Below, piece by piece: positions 1-11,919 of a stretch of 56,668 nucleotides of DNA. Position 1 is the stretch's first letter; every line of letters starts with the position of its first letter. The DNA is from Tubiluchus corallicola (taxonomy: Eukaryota > Priapulida > Priapulimorpha > Priapulimorphida > Tubiluchidae), in the NCBI GenBank assembly GCA_030141605.1, contig JAQGDQ010001058.1, positions 10,001-66,668 of the forward strand, read 5' to 3'. The position numbers and the translations under genes were made by a program. The notes beneath the pieces were generated by a model that saw only the letters and a list, made by a program, of their open reading frames with translations, ran no database searches and was not told where the DNA came from.

Positions 1-32
1 AAACGTTTTTTCTTTCATAGGTGCGTCTGTGA

Positions 33-68
<36 letters not shown>

Positions 69-180
69 GTGTGTGTGTGTGCGTGCACGTGTGCGTGTGT
101 GTGTGTGTGTGTTGGTGTGTGTGTGTGTGTGTTGGTGTGTGTGTGTGTTGGTGTGTGTGTGTGTGTGTGTGCATGCATGA
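1..180. repeat. (GT)n microsatellite
   Basis: Almost pure GT dinucleotide repeat from about position 29 to 172, with interruptions of GC, CA and TTGG type. It lies about 1.1 kb upstream of the first coding exon of the steroid reductase gene. It has no coding potential, and only its length polymorphism is of note. Confidence 0.95.
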
Positions 181-583
181 GAGCGTGTAATTGCTCGGGG
201 TAAAAAGATGTGCGAGTTTATCTTCCTCGATGTCAGCTATTTCAAAATTGTGTTAAATTTAGATTTATTTTGTGATCTTGTTCGTGATCTTAAATTTACA
301 AAAGTATAGAGAAAAATTAATGTTCATTTAGTCTATCTGTTTTTTCTTCACCACATGACCATCTTCATAAACGGTTCTTCCTCCTTACAACAAAACTGAA
401 TTCACGATTCAGTTTCTTATTTTGCTCTATTTTCTGTTATTCGGGCTAACGTAACTTATTTTCGTTGCATTCTATTTTGCTTTTGCTCAAATGGTAGGCC
501 TAATTGGCTTGCTGGGCTAAGTATACCTCATGATTATGACAAGTGGTCATTTGGTAGACCCAAGCATTACCTTGGTGTAATGA

Positions 584-941
584 TGAGGCATGAGCATTCT
601 CTTTCAGAAAGCGAATTTGAATCGAGTCGAATTTGTGAGTCTCGAATTTGAATCAGACCAAATGTCAGGATTGCGAATTCGTATCGACTTAGGTTGAGTT
701 TTCGAGCCGCAAGTAAGAAGCGATCTTACAATGACCACGCATATTACTCGATTTTGTTCTACAGTAATTTGTTTAGAAATTGTGTACAGAAATCACAATT
801 AAACTGTACTAATTATATGATGTTTCAAACGTTTTAATGATAAAGAACGTATGCAGTTGAAGTGCTGAATTATTCGAATTATTGAAATCTATAATAATTT
901 TAGGTTCGAATCAAATTCGAGTGTTCGATACTCGTGCCTTA
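584..941 (-). mobile_element. Degenerate hAT-like MITE (TAGGGGTGAG family), inverted copy
   Basis: The left end (TGAGGCATGAGCATTCTC) and right end (CTCGTGCCTTA) are inverted and degenerate versions of the ends seen at 2037-2408 and 41249-41639. The interior has the same GAATTCGAATC-rich sequence in the opposite orientation. I see no clear target duplication, so this is an older copy. It lies upstream of the steroid reductase gene. Confidence 0.6.
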
Positions 942-961
942 TAACTATGATGATGATGATG

Positions 962-971
962 ATAACAACAT

Positions 972-1012
<41 letters not shown>
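962..1012. repeat. (AAC)n microsatellite
   Basis: About 15 consecutive AAC triplets follow a short GAT run. It lies about 310 bp upstream of the first coding exon of the steroid reductase gene. Confidence 0.95.
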
Positions 1013-1013
<1 letters not shown>

Positions 1014-1323
1014 AATTCGATGTTGTCGATAATAATTATTCGATAATAATTCCTGGTGTACATGTGAGTTCGTCAGACTCAATGAGTTACTTATGATTAT
1101 GAAAATTTTTGTTCACCAAAAAGCGGAACCGTGCCAGAGCGCGGCTGAGCGCCTTCATATAAGCTTTTTAAATTTACTAAAAGCTTGTAGATGGCGCTAC
1201 AGCGCTACATTGAAACACGCGATTGAGCAAAGTAGATTTTCTCAGGGAATCAGCGTGGGCCACAGCGTCCAAGAGCCCAGAGCAGTAAAGTTGAGTAAAT
1301 ATTTTAAATTGCTCGGCAGGTAA

Positions 1324-4300
1324 ATGTCAAATATGAGTGCTCAGATTTTGAGGACATTGCTAGATTCATTGCCTAATTTATTCGGTTTATCGCAGAACGA
1401 GTTGATAAAATGGATGGTATATCTTGAAATCGTGACGACTGCTATTCTTATTCCTGTACTTAAGGTTTGTTATAACTATAAGTGTGATTTCAGGTTTTGT
1501 GGCTTTTTTTCTGTAGCTCATTATATTCAGTATTAGTAGCCTAGGCAATCTAATCGCTTAGAACTTAGGAAATTAGAAGTTTTTTTGAAACTTGCACGGT
1601 AATTTCTGACCATTGTAGTCATATAGTTAGAGTAGTCAGAGCATTGGCCTGGCGTCATTGACAGGAATTCCACTGATAGCTTTATCCGAGCTATCTTTTC
1701 TGCTTTTGCAATGTGATATTTTTGAATTTGCTACAATCTTATTGCTATGTTTAAAAAGGGTAGGCTTACACAAGAAGTTACTTCTTCAGTTTGAAGCTTT
1801 ATCATAATCGAGGGTCGTGTGGTCACCAGAGTTTTCAAAAACACAGCAAATTTGTTAGTTGTTTGAACTTCGTGCAAGAATCCTAGATTTTTTTAGGTGT
1901 ATCGCATTGATCTACATCACTAACTCTCTGATTCTTAGATATGTCTTTGCTTTAGTACCAATTATTCCTGTGAATACCATAATTACAGAAATTAATAAAA
2001 ATTATGATACACACTAGTTTTGTATGTAGTACAAATTAGGGGTGAGAATCGAATTTGAACGCGTTTTTTAACTCAAATCCGATTCAAACCTAAAATTATA
2101 AATTCAAATAATTCAGCACTTCAACCACATGTTCTTTTGTCATTAAAATGTTTTAAACATCATGCAACTAGCACAATTTAGTAGCGATATTTGTGCGCAA
2201 TTTTTAAACTAATATTAGTGGACCAAAATCGAGTAATAGGGCCTATGCATGACTTTTGTAAAACTGCTTTTTACTGAGGGTTCGAAAACTTGTTCGAAAA
2301 TTTTTCAAACCCATTTCGAAATCGAAATACTGAAGTTTGGTTTGATTCGATTTCGAAAGTCACAAATTCGATTCGAATTCGATTTTTGGTGGAGAATGCT
2401 CACCCCTAGTACAAATAAAGTTAGCCTGTTTTTCAAACAAACTTGAAATGAATTAAATTATAATTTTCTGTTTACAGTGTATACCACCTCCCTATGGTCG
2501 CCATGGTGCTAACTGGGGCATTCCTATTAATGCCAAGGTCGCTTGGATTATTCAAGAAATGCCCTGTTTCTTAGTCGTTTCGGTTTACCTGATGACAGAG
2601 TGGTCCAACATTTTGCTAGTCAATAAAATACTTCTGTTTTTATTTTTTGTACACTATTTTCAGAGGTAAGTATGTGTAAATTACTGTGCAACAGAGCAAT
2701 CCTTTCGTGTTTAATCTTATGACTTACTGTTACTGTTACTAGACAATTTGGTAATTTTAAGTCAATTTATTTTATAGTTAAAGACCTACATGTTCGCAAA
2801 AAACTTCGTGCATTTTTACACATTTAATGTAATATGCAGAAAAGCCTTTAACCCTTTCATTACATAGTTGCTTTTTAACTGGGCCAAATTAACTTTTGCA
2901 CATTTGACAATAACTTCTTGTGATGTGTTACTAAAACGGAATCTTATAAATAAACAAATAGTTGTTCGTTATTGAGTACTGATAATAAATACCATTTATA
3001 TAGTTTTATTTCTACATATGCACACTCATACGAGCACACGTACATGCACACACACGAACGTGCAGACCCTCGTAAATAAGCATGTACTTATATTTAGGAA
3101 CCAGTTTTCACAAAAAATATGCAATCGTTTTGTAAGAATGCAGAATAATCAACAGAATGCACGTTTTGCCAACGATCTACAAGTGATTTTGCATGGGAAC
3201 ATACCATACAGTATTGTGGAATGCACCTGGCTTCAGATGCTGATTGACTGGTTAGCATTGCTTGTTGTGAAGGAACCCTAATCCCACAGCTGTCAAATTT
3301 TTCTACAATGTTTTTGCATGCCCATAACAGTGAAATAAACAGACCTGGGTAACTGTGCTTAGTGCTAAGCTCGGGCGGCAGTCTACCACCTTCCATCCGT
3401 TACATGAAAAACATAGGCAGCATTGTTCCGCCTTCCATAGTGAAAAGGTTAAATGCTGTTTTCCTCTATGTATATTATTACATCACCCGCTACCTCAATC
3501 ACCTTTTTCATGTGCTTTACTTTTTTACAGGACATTTATTTATCCCGTATTAATCCGAGGAGGAAAGCCGACTCCACTTCTCACATTGTGTGCTGCATTT
3601 TTCTACTGTTTCTACAATAGTTATATAATCAGTGTCTACTTTTCCAAGCACTATGATGGTAGATCTGTGCCCGTTTTCAGGTTTATTAGTGGTGAGTTTG
3701 TCATAGTTTTAGTAAATAGTTTCATTTCTCTAGTGGAAAGATTATTATAATGTTATTGGGGCCTTTTGTAACAGTTGTCATCCACAATCGTTTTGTAGTA
3801 CATTGGGTTGGTGAAAATATACTGAACTGTAAGTATAGAGTTCAAGTCTGTTTATTTTAAGATAAATCGCTTTTCTTTTTTGACTGTTCCAACCACTACA
3901 CATTGATAAGAGATGACCTTTTCCAGTTAACCCAAACTTTGAAGCAGCTTAAAGCCTGCATTGCCAGACTCAGAGTGTTTACAGAGTGACTGGACGAAAG
4001 TTGCTACCCCTTGTGTCAGTTTTTTCATTACATTTTTAACTAGGTGACATTCCTGAGGTATATTTGGTACAAACAATTTCTAAGTCAATGTCCTAGTGGC
4101 GACAGTTTGTGCAAAATAAGAAGCAGGAAATACTTCAGAAAAAAAAGAGAAATCAATAACCCTATAACACTCTTATTGTTAGAGTAATCAGGGGTGTTTT
4201 ATGCTAAAACTTTGGATTTAAAGGAAAACTCAAGTCTTCTTGGAAGTTAGGCTTATGTTAATGTTGGCAAAGAGTGTTAGAAGGATTTAGTAAAACTGGT

Positions 4301-7300
4301 GTATTAACGGCCGAGTAGCTTTGCCGCTTATGCCATAATAATCAGAACGTACACGTACATGATGCAAAAAAGAGACTATACAATAATCGATAATTATACG
4401 ATAATTTAGTAACTAAAAACCAAAACTAATTTTTGCGAAACTAAAAAACAAAGCATGAAAAAATGTGCGTCGAAAAAATTGAAAACATTATTGTTAAACC
4501 AGTGGAAAATAAACTTTGGTTTCAACTGATTTTAAATATTTCACAATTCAGCTTTAAACATTCACAAAGCTTCAAAAACTTTTTTTGCTCTCTCACAACT
4601 GACATTTTTTGAGTTCATGAGGTAAGAGAGAAGCAAATTTTTTTGTTGTCGGCAAAAGACAAATGTCAGTTCAGAACTTTTTGATTTCACATGTAGTTTG
4701 GCTTGTCTAATCATTTAACATTTGAAAAATCTAGCGTAACTGATAAAGCAAAATGTTTCTTTGGATTGTTGTTACTGTGTTCAATTATTTCTTAGGCGTG
4801 GCACTTTTTATTATTGGAATGGGAATAAATATACATTCCGATTACATACTTCGGCACCTGCGGAAGGAGCATGGAGATAGTGGATACAAAATACCGAGAG
4901 GTTAGTTGTGTCTGGTAACAAAGTTTTGTTTTCTATGTAGAAATGTGGTATTTTAAAAGTAGAAAGGGTCAATGATTGCTAGTTAAACCCTTTTTTTCTG
5001 TAATTTATGTGTTAAGGTAAGTATACATGTACGTTAAAACAAGCAAGTTGGTCTAAGAGTCAAAGTATTTGTGTTGTGGGTGAAGCTTTGGTAAAAGTGG
5101 AGCATGCTTGCCCTTGGAGGTTTAGCCTTTGTGTCTTGCCTTTTTAGATATAGCCAAAGAATCCGGGATTTTAGTGACAATATTTATTGTTGTTTGTTCT
5201 ACGTTTGGTGTAAGAATCAAAGAATTTGATGTGGGTGAAGCTTTGGTAAAAGTGTAACATGTTTGCGCCGTCGGATGTTGAGTCTTAAAGAATATCCAAA
5301 AAATCTGTGATTTTTGTGACAACATTTATGTCTATTTGTGTGCTTCCATAGCAATATCGTCCATAAGTCGGCAGTTAAGTTTTTCTAGTTATTCACATAT
5401 CCTGAATCTCCATTTCATGAGGATCATTTTGATACCAAGGTCATCACTCTATGTTATTTCTAAGTTGAGATAATCCATGTTGTAGTTGAGGTGCAGGCTG
5501 TGCACTGGAAAACTTAACCTTGAGAAAATCGGTATTAGAGTTAGCCATTGTTTTTTTGTTGCATCTCTACAAAATACTTAGCAACCGTACAAATGGCTGG
5601 TTGCTATGGACTTTACAAGAGCACACTGATGTTATGTTTAAATCCAGTAGATGGCTCTTTATGATGAAGATCTGGGTTTGTCAACAGAAACCTGAAGCAA
5701 AATGAGTGCTTTTGGAATTTGAAAGTGCAAGTTTTTTACAATTGCTGTACTTGTTTCTAGCCGGAAAAGTGGGTATGGGGTTAAAAAATTAGATTTTTAA
5801 TATTTTTTGAACATTTTCTAGTCTTTTTTTGATGCTAGAATATAAAAGTCCTATATATTTAGCATTTGTTTTTATAAAAAACAAAAAATTGACATTTGAC
5901 CAAATTTTTAGTGCATTCTACTTTGAAGCATCATACCGTAGTTTGAACCTCGCCGACTTGTGGACAATTTTTGCAAGCTCACATATAATATGTATAATGG
6001 AGATGCTAAGTTGCCAGCTTTCTGAGAACGATGCCACTTATGACACATAATAATAGTAAATGTAGTTATGTAGTTTCTTCTAGGCTTGAACAAACTCAAT
6101 GTTTTGGAGTGATATTACTTTGTTGGCCTGTAAATATCTGCATATATTACACAGCGTAATCTAGCGTATCATAATGAAACGTACCGTAACAAGCGACAAA
6201 ATATCTTATTGCGCCATGCCATAATATAGTAAACTCCGCATAACTGAAATTCAACCGAACTGAAAAGACTTTGAGTTAGGCAACGTTGATCATTTTCTAG
6301 CACAGAAGCTCTAAACCCCTCCTCCAGATGGCGAGCCAAATAGAAGGCAGAAACTCAACCCTTCTAAACATGAATGACGAGATTTGATGACAGTTAGACA
6401 AATAATAAATTATGTAGTGAAACACGATTTTTTTATGTTACAAAAGGACACGTACACAACACTGTTAAACTGAAAGACATTCCCCAGTAGAATGTTTCTA
6501 AATAGTAGACAACTGAGACTCTCCCGGAAAGATCAATCCCGGAGAAAATAATCGGAGGGCGTGACTTGTAAGATATCAGAATTTTGTCAGAAGACGATAC
6601 TGTTTTTTAGTTGCATGAAACTTTGTTTCTAGTGTATAAATTGCATGTAAATTACATGCATTTTGATTAAAGGGATCATAATTTTTTGTTTGAGTTAGGC
6701 AAAATTTTGAGTTAAACAATGTTTTTTGTGGGGAAAAACGAAGGATTTTATCCATTCCGCTGAAATTGTTTGAGTTATTTCGGCGAAAATTTGAGTTATG
6801 TGATATTGAGTTACGCGGAGTTTACTGTATAAGACAACACACAGTTCCCACAGTCAGGGAAAATCCTGAAAAATCCTTGAAAATACTGACTATCTTAGAG
6901 AGTCATGGAAAAGTCAGGGAAAAAGATAATTTGAGTCCGGGAAAATGGTGAAAATTGGACAGAAAGTCAGGGAAAGTGGAAAGCCGTATCCGATATTTTT
7001 TTCTAACATACTTTTCAGCAATTCCTATTCAAATTAAATTTAGCTATGGCAGGTTTCTAGTTTTAATTTCTGTTCCAAAAATACTGATTGGCCCACACAT
7101 TATATATCAGTATGCATATAGATATCCATACACATAAATTGTTTGAATACGTATGCTGGTAATGCAACTTTTGTCATGGAAAATCAATATTTGGTCAGGG
7201 AAATTTATTTTATAATTCTGTGGGAATCCTAACACCGCACATAACACGATATTTTCTCTCTCTCTAGGTGGTTTATTTGAATACGTATCTTGTGCTAACT

Positions 7301-8602
7301 TCACTGGTGAGATACTAGAATGGACAGGTTTTGCCATTGCTGCTTGGTCACTACCGTCTCTTGCATTTCTTCTGTTTGTGATAGTCAATCTCTCTGCGCG
7401 ATCGTGGCATCATCATATGTAAGTTGAGGTTTTTCAGTGGTAGTTTAGAACTTAGTCGATGTCAACATGTCAGGTTAAATTCAGCTGCTGTTTTTTTCCA
7501 TCAACTGAAAGGAAGGCAGGATGATTTTTCATATTGTCAATCTCTCTGCATGTAACACCCTCTGATAATACCCCATTTTCAAGTCTGATAAAAGTACACA
7601 TTTTAGCACCATTGATACTGCAAAAGCGTCTCTGACAGTTAAATAATAGATTAAAAACTTGATTAACGGTGGACGAACCAACATACCAACATAATTTTCA
7701 ACAGCAAAAATATTCCATGAGCATGTTGTCCATGTTTGCGAAAGCAAAAATTGAAGCACAGCACTACTAGTAATATATTCAGTGTGTTGTACTAAAACTA
7801 GACACGTTTTAAGATAAACATTCAAATTTCAAATTTACAGCTGTGCTCACGCATGAGCTGTCGAACGCGTGCAGTTCGTCATAAACTAACACATCTGAAC
7901 TGAAAGGTACAACGCCTGTTTTTTGTGCAATGCGTTTCATGAGCTGTCGAACGTGTGCAGTTTGTCACAAACTAACTCATCTGAACTGAGAGGTGCAGCA
8001 CTTGTTTCTTGCGCAATGCCTTTCCGAAATGTAGGTGATAGTGTCCATTTAAGTAGCGATTGGCGAAATGCATGCAACAGTGAAGAACTAGTGGTGCAAA
8101 CGTGAAATTGTGTTTGTATAGTAATCATTCTTTTGCTTAAGTCATTTTTGAAAAATACTATGCTTCTTTCAATATTTTAAAGAGTAGATTGTTTTGACCT
8201 ACAGTTTAAGATTTGGTCCGGTTTTGGTTTAACACCTTGAGGAACCACATAAACAAAAATGACAGGAAATAACAGAAATCTTTAGAAATTATGAGTATTG
8301 TTTCTCTATCTGGTTTCGGAACTTATATCATTAAAAGTATGCCTGTAATAGATACAATTTTGGTTCGTGTTACATTATTGATTTTTTTATTATCCTATAA
8401 TAATAACAGAACCTAGGCTTCCCTGTTTTCATTTTAAGTAGAATTGACTCTAAATAAATATTATATCCATTCATCCAAGAACTTTATCCAAGAATTTAAT
8501 GAGAAAATTGATTATTTACTATTTAATTTTTCTAGGAACTACTTGAAACGGTTTCCGAATTATCCCAAACGCAGGAAAGCTCTGATTCCATTTATATTGT
8601 GA
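1324..8602 (+). CDS. SRD5A1/2: Steroid 5-alpha-reductase (3-oxo-5-alpha-steroid 4-dehydrogenase), SRD5A1/2 family
   Basis: Six exons: 1324-1464, 2478-2665, 3531-3691, 4796-4900, 7268-7418 and 8536-8602. All are GT/AG with consistent phases, giving 270 aa (human paralogues are about 255-260). Members reduce the delta-4 bond of 3-oxo steroids with NADPH in the ER membrane. Visible family motifs are QEMP with Glu74 and HYFQR with Tyr107, which by my alignment match Glu57 and Tyr91 of human SRD5A2. Others are RGGKPTP (119-125), GMGINIHSD (171-179), GYKIPRGGLFEYV, GEILEW (212-217) and the C-terminus KALIPFIL. The protein is mostly hydrophobic, as expected for a seven-helix enzyme. The C-terminal half looks nearer SRD5A2, while RGGKPTP and GYKIPRGG are SRD5A1-like, so it may be pre-split or independently mixed. 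The ATG at 1324 directly follows an in-frame TAA, and a second ATG four codons on is possible. I saw no clear AATAAA within 500 bp after the stop. Introns 1, 4 and 5 carry MITEs. Confidence 0.93.
1618..1690 (+). repeat. Possible tRNA-derived SINE fragment
   Basis: A box-A-like stretch (around GTCAGAGCATTGGCCTGG) is followed by GACAGGAATTCC, which resembles a decayed box B. It lies in intron 1 of the steroid reductase gene. The call rests on a weak pattern match only. Confidence 0.25.
2037..2408 (+). mobile_element. hAT-like MITE with 8-bp target duplication
   Basis: The element begins TAGGGGTGAGAATCGAA and ends GAATGCTCACCCCTA. It is flanked on both sides by GTACAAAT (2029-2036 and 2409-2416), a perfect 8-bp target site duplication typical of hAT transposition. 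It is 372 bp with no coding capacity and lies in intron 1 of the steroid reductase gene. The same family recurs at 41249-41639. Confidence 0.88.
4300..4795. other. Intron 3 sequence without recognised content
   Basis: AT-rich intronic DNA ahead of exon 4 of the steroid reductase gene. A weak imperfect inverted repeat around 4555-4680 involves AAAACTTTTTTTGCT-like and AGCAAATTTTTTTG-like arms. I see no gene, RNA or confident mobile element. The stretch at 3692-4300 is similarly plain, apart from a TTTAAAGGAAAACT motif near 4218 that resembles the TTAA-MITE ends found elsewhere. Confidence 0.5.
5045..5340. repeat. Two diverged tandem repeats of about 150 bp
   Basis: Both halves carry GTGGGTGAAGCTTTGGTAAA, then a shared GTGACAA(C/T)ATTTAT segment, about 165 bp apart. 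This is an old two-copy duplication in intron 4 of the steroid reductase gene. Confidence 0.7.
5342..5979 (+). mobile_element. MITE with CCATAAGTCGGC / GCCGACTTGTGG inverted ends
   Basis: A 638-bp element whose ends form an imperfect inverted repeat of about 30 bp (GCTTCCATAGC...GTCCATAAGTCGGC against GCCGACTTGTGGAC...GCAAGC). A full inverted copy lies at 10211-10833 and a truncated one at 22139-22283. Shared interior landmarks include CATTTCATGAGGATCATTTT and CATTCTACTTTGAAGCATCA. No transposase is present. Confidence 0.8.
6227..6827 (+). mobile_element. TA-flanked MITE (AGTAAACTCCGC ends)
   Basis: The left end TAGTAAACTCCGC and right end GCGGAGTTTACTG form inverted ends, with TA at the outer border. 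The interior is rich in GAGTTA(G/T)GC. Related copies are at 42589-43076, 43405-43878 (inside the exon duplication) and, more diverged, 20851-21418. The structure and TA target point to the Tc1/mariner/pogo group. Confidence 0.8.
6838..7232. mobile_element. MITE with AGTTCCCACAG / CTGTGGGAATCCT ends and GTCAGGGAAA motifs
   Basis: The ends are inverted (TTCCCACAG against CTGTGGGAA) and enclose several GTCAGGGAAA motifs. A possible imperfect direct flank (AACACAC against AACACCGC) suggests a target duplication. It lies in intron 4 of the steroid reductase gene and ends about 35 bp before exon 5. Confidence 0.65.
7505..8232 (+). mobile_element. piggyBac-like MITE, copy A, with internal duplication
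   Basis: The left end CTGAAAGGAAGGCAGGATGA is a decayed TTAAAGGAAGACAGGATG. The right end GGTCCGGTTTTGGTTTAA finishes in TTAA. The interior includes CCCCATTTTCAAGT, and a unit of about 85 bp (GAGCTGTCGAACG...GAACTGA) is tandemly doubled at 7854-8025. It lies in intron 5 of the steroid reductase gene. Five other full or near-full copies occur in the window. Confidence 0.85.
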
Positions 8603-9840
8603 AAGAAATTAACACGCTTCGTAGTGAGCGGATCGATCAACACAGTATTTAGCAATGCAGTATTACGAGCTTGAACCATCGATATTTCAGTATAACATTA
8701 TAGCGAACATGGTTTACTGCGTACACACTGGTAATGAGAACTCTCAAAGAAAGAACAAACTTTCGGCCGTTATTTAACTAGCATAATAGCTTTGAATACA
8801 GCGTACTCTGTTATTGCATATTGCGAACTTTTTGCTGGACTTTTTTACATTCACTTTACTGAATGTGTCAGATGAATTTACAACTGAATGTGAACACGCA
8901 ATTTAATACGAAACCTTCTGTAATTTTTAAATTTTTGAAGTCAAATACTTTTCATTGAATTTGAATGTACTGCAAAATAGTTGACACTTGACAAGTTGCC
9001 AGCATCTTCTATAAGCGTTTCACTGCCTTCACGACCTCTATGAAGCCACACGTTGTACGTTATTTAAACACTTTTACTGTTAATACGTGTTTGTCCATCT
9101 ATGCAGTAGGCACACAAATACATGGTTAGCCACATATGCTTATATAGAGTACCTTGGTTATAGACAGTGGTGGCTCGTAGCTGAAATTAGTGGGGGTGCT
9201 TCACAAAACTTTTAGCCATTGTTTTATGACTGTGTAAAACTGAACAAACATAAATTATGTAATTTTAATGTTGTAATTTGTAATTGTAATTTTGAACAAA
9301 CAAACATATGTAATTTTAATGTTGTAATTGTAATTTTGAACAAACTAACATACAAAAGTTTATACAGATATTTCATAAAATCCTATACAAATTTTTTTGC
9401 TTACCAGTTGTCTAAATTGTCACAGTTCAAGCTTGATCCATTCACGGTAAACATGTGGCAACTGACGACAAACTGTGTGAGCGACAGTACTTTCTCAACC
9501 TGGGCTAAGACGGGCGCCTTGCCGCATGTAGACAACAGCCAAACACCACGTTGCTGGAGCCGCGAGTGCACTGTGCAGGGCTGTAAAGCAAACAATACTA
9601 CGCTCGCGTGCTCTGGTTCCGTACAAGTATAAAAAATGAACTAAAGAAAAAAGTCTTATTATATTGAATATTGAGTGAAAATATGGTGTGCTGCAGTTCC
9701 ATGGTAGCTGTACACGAGCTGCCACTTTTTTCCATGTCGCTGGCAAGTTCGCTATAATGATTTTATAATGTATTACAAAGACTATCTGGTTCTACAGTGT
9801 CCCTCTAAACCAAGCTTTAATTGTTCACAGTTTGTTCCAC
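8603..9840. other. 3' flank of the steroid reductase gene, no gene seen
   Basis: No convincing coding exon. A possible element starts with CAGTGGTGGCTCGTAGCTG near 9166, a type of end common in hAT MITEs. The only candidate partner end is the weak GAGCCGCGAGTGCACTGTG near 9557. Short duplicated AATTTTAATGTTGTAATT segments occur at 9257-9340. Confidence 0.45.
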
Positions 9841-9845
9841 TAACT

Positions 9846-10170
9846 CAGTGGTTCCCAAACTTTCTCGGACCGTTACCCAAATCGGGAAACCCGGTCGTGT
9901 CCATTACCCCCCACCAAGTACTACTTCTCCAACTCAAAAAGTAAACACACGTATATGCCACAAGCAAGCAAAATTATTGATGTTTGCTCGTGACAGAAAT
10001 AAATTTCCAGGTGTTGTTGTTGTATTGTTGCCAAAACAAGAATTACAATTACTGAACCTGCTCATTACTGAATGAGCAGGTTCGTTCGTTGAACGAGCAG
10101 GTGCCCTTACCCCACCAAAAAAACCATATTACCCCCGGGGGGTAATTTACCCCTACTTTGGGAACCACTG
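9846..10170 (+). mobile_element. hAT-like MITE (CAGTGGTTCCCAAACTTT ends) with 8-bp target duplication
   Basis: The element starts CAGTGGTTCCCAAACTTT and ends ACTTTGGGAACCACTG, a near-perfect terminal inverted repeat. It is flanked on both sides by CACTAACT (9838-9845 and 10171-10178), a perfect 8-bp duplication. It is 325 bp and non-coding. These termini are typical of the hAT/Charlie-type group. Confidence 0.93.
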
Positions 10171-10210
10171 CACTAACTAGTTGTGCAATTATCTACTAGA
10201 AACCACGTGT

Positions 10211-10833
10211 GCTTGCAAACCAAACCTGTCCACAAGTCGGCATAGTTAAAACTATGTAATGATGCTTCAAAGTAAAATGTACCAAAAATTGGCCAAATGT
10301 CAATTTTTTGTATTTCATAAAAACAAATGCTAAATGCATTATGCTTTTGGACCTTTATATTCTAGCATCAAATTATCAAGAAAATGTTCAAAAAATACCC
10401 ACTTTCCTAGCCAGAAATTAGTACTGCGATTGTAAAAAACTCGTATTTTCAAACTACGATAGTAACTCTTGGAAGCAGTCATTTTGCTTCTGTTTTTTTC
10501 TGCTGACAAGTGCAGATATTCGCCAGGAAAAGCCATCTACTGGATTTAAACATGACTTCAAAGTTTATAGCATCCCAGCTTTTGTACGTTTGCTAAGTGT
10601 TTTGTACAAACATAACAATAACAATGGCTAAGTTTAATAGCAATTTTCTCAAGGTTACGTTTTTCAGTACGTAGCCTGCACCTCAACTTCAAAGTGGATT
10701 ATCTCAGCTTAGAAATAACATAGAACGATGAGCTCGGTATCAAAATGATCCTCATGAAATGGAGATTCAGAGCATGTGAATATCTAGAAGAGCTTAATTG
10801 CCGGCGACTTATGGATGGTTTTGCTATGCAAGC
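10211..10833 (-). mobile_element. MITE, inverted copy of the 5342-5979 element
   Basis: It reads as the reverse complement of the element at 5342-5979, with ends GCTTGCAAACC...CACAAGTCGGC and GCCGGCGACTTATGG...GCAAGC. The two copies are recognisable along their whole length but clearly diverged. It lies between the convergent steroid reductase and FBXO28 genes. Confidence 0.8.
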
Positions 10834-11250
10834 ACACATATAACGTGCTTTTGCTATCTGACGTTTTTTGTTTGTAACTTACTATAGAGCGAAGTTTTTA
10901 ATAATTTTGATTCTAATATTTATATACAAGTTTGTAAAGAAACTAGTGTTCAAAATTAATGTGTGTGTAATTAGTTATGTATCAGCTGTGATATGAAATA
11001 CTCCGAAGGCGACGATTATTGCTAATTGCTTAATATGATAACAACCATTTATACGAATTAGTTACTAGTTATAACAGATTCATAATTTATAAGTCTGTGT
11101 ATATTTAATAGTAGGACATAGAATGACAGGAAAATAAATTCATGTGAAAAAGTGTCTAGTTTTCAGTTTATTATACAAAGATGAGATGTAGCGAGATGAG
11201 AAAAATTTGGTCAATTAACTAATTAAAATTAAGCACCTAGCAGAACTTTA

Positions 11251-11919
11251 TAAAGGACAAGAAAAAGGGGTACCTGAAGTAGGTTTCAGAAAAATCGCCT
11301 TAAAAAACTATATTACTTTATAGCAATTTTATGCATATATCGTACTCGCGTTGAAAGCAATTTTTGTTTGTTTTCATTTTAAATCTGTTGGAATACTGTT
11401 CCGACGGTGCCATTACTTGACGTCATACATGCACAACATAAACCAAGGGAAGAAAAGACAATATTAAATTGTGTCCCAAAAAACTTTCCATGCAAAATTA
11501 TATAACTTAGCATTTCGCTTACCTGCTTGAAAGACATATAACTAGAAATAATAATTTAAAATGTTTGTGCCCATTTTGTGCAGCAATAAAATGTCGCTAG
11601 CTCACCCTCCAGGGTGCGACACACACTAATCAAAAACTTATCTTACCTTTAATCTTATTGAGTAGATACAGTAATTTAAAATTTTATTTAGTTAGTAACG
11701 TGTGCACTACGAATGTTCTGCTTATTTTTCAAACTTCACGCAATGTTATCTAAACTTGTATCAAACAACATACCATTAAAATATCTGCTTAAATTTACAA
11801 GTTGTATACAGCAATACTGCCAATGCAAGCCCTGCTTGCAAAAAGGCAGTACATAAGAGGTATAAAATTTCAAGACGAATTATTTAAGCTTTATGTAAGT
11901 GGAGGGTTTTCTTGTGCTT
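11251..11919 (+). mobile_element. TTAA-type MITE, second family (GGACAAGAAAA ends)
   Basis: The left end TAAAGGACAAGAAAAAGGGG and right end GAGGGTTTTCTTGTGCTT are inverted repeats, with the outer TTAA decayed. A near full-length relative with intact TTAA borders is at 47291-47956. Shared interior landmarks include TGCCATTAC(T/A)TGACGTCA and GCAAGCCCTGC. Confidence 0.8.

Noticed and set aside
1093-1323. 76-codon frame directly upstream of and in frame with the SRD5A start
   Set aside because: It ends with a TAA adjoining the ATG, and its peptide has no family similarity. It is probably 5' UTR or flank. A CAG|GTAAAT donor-like sequence there was also noted, but its use would remove the start.
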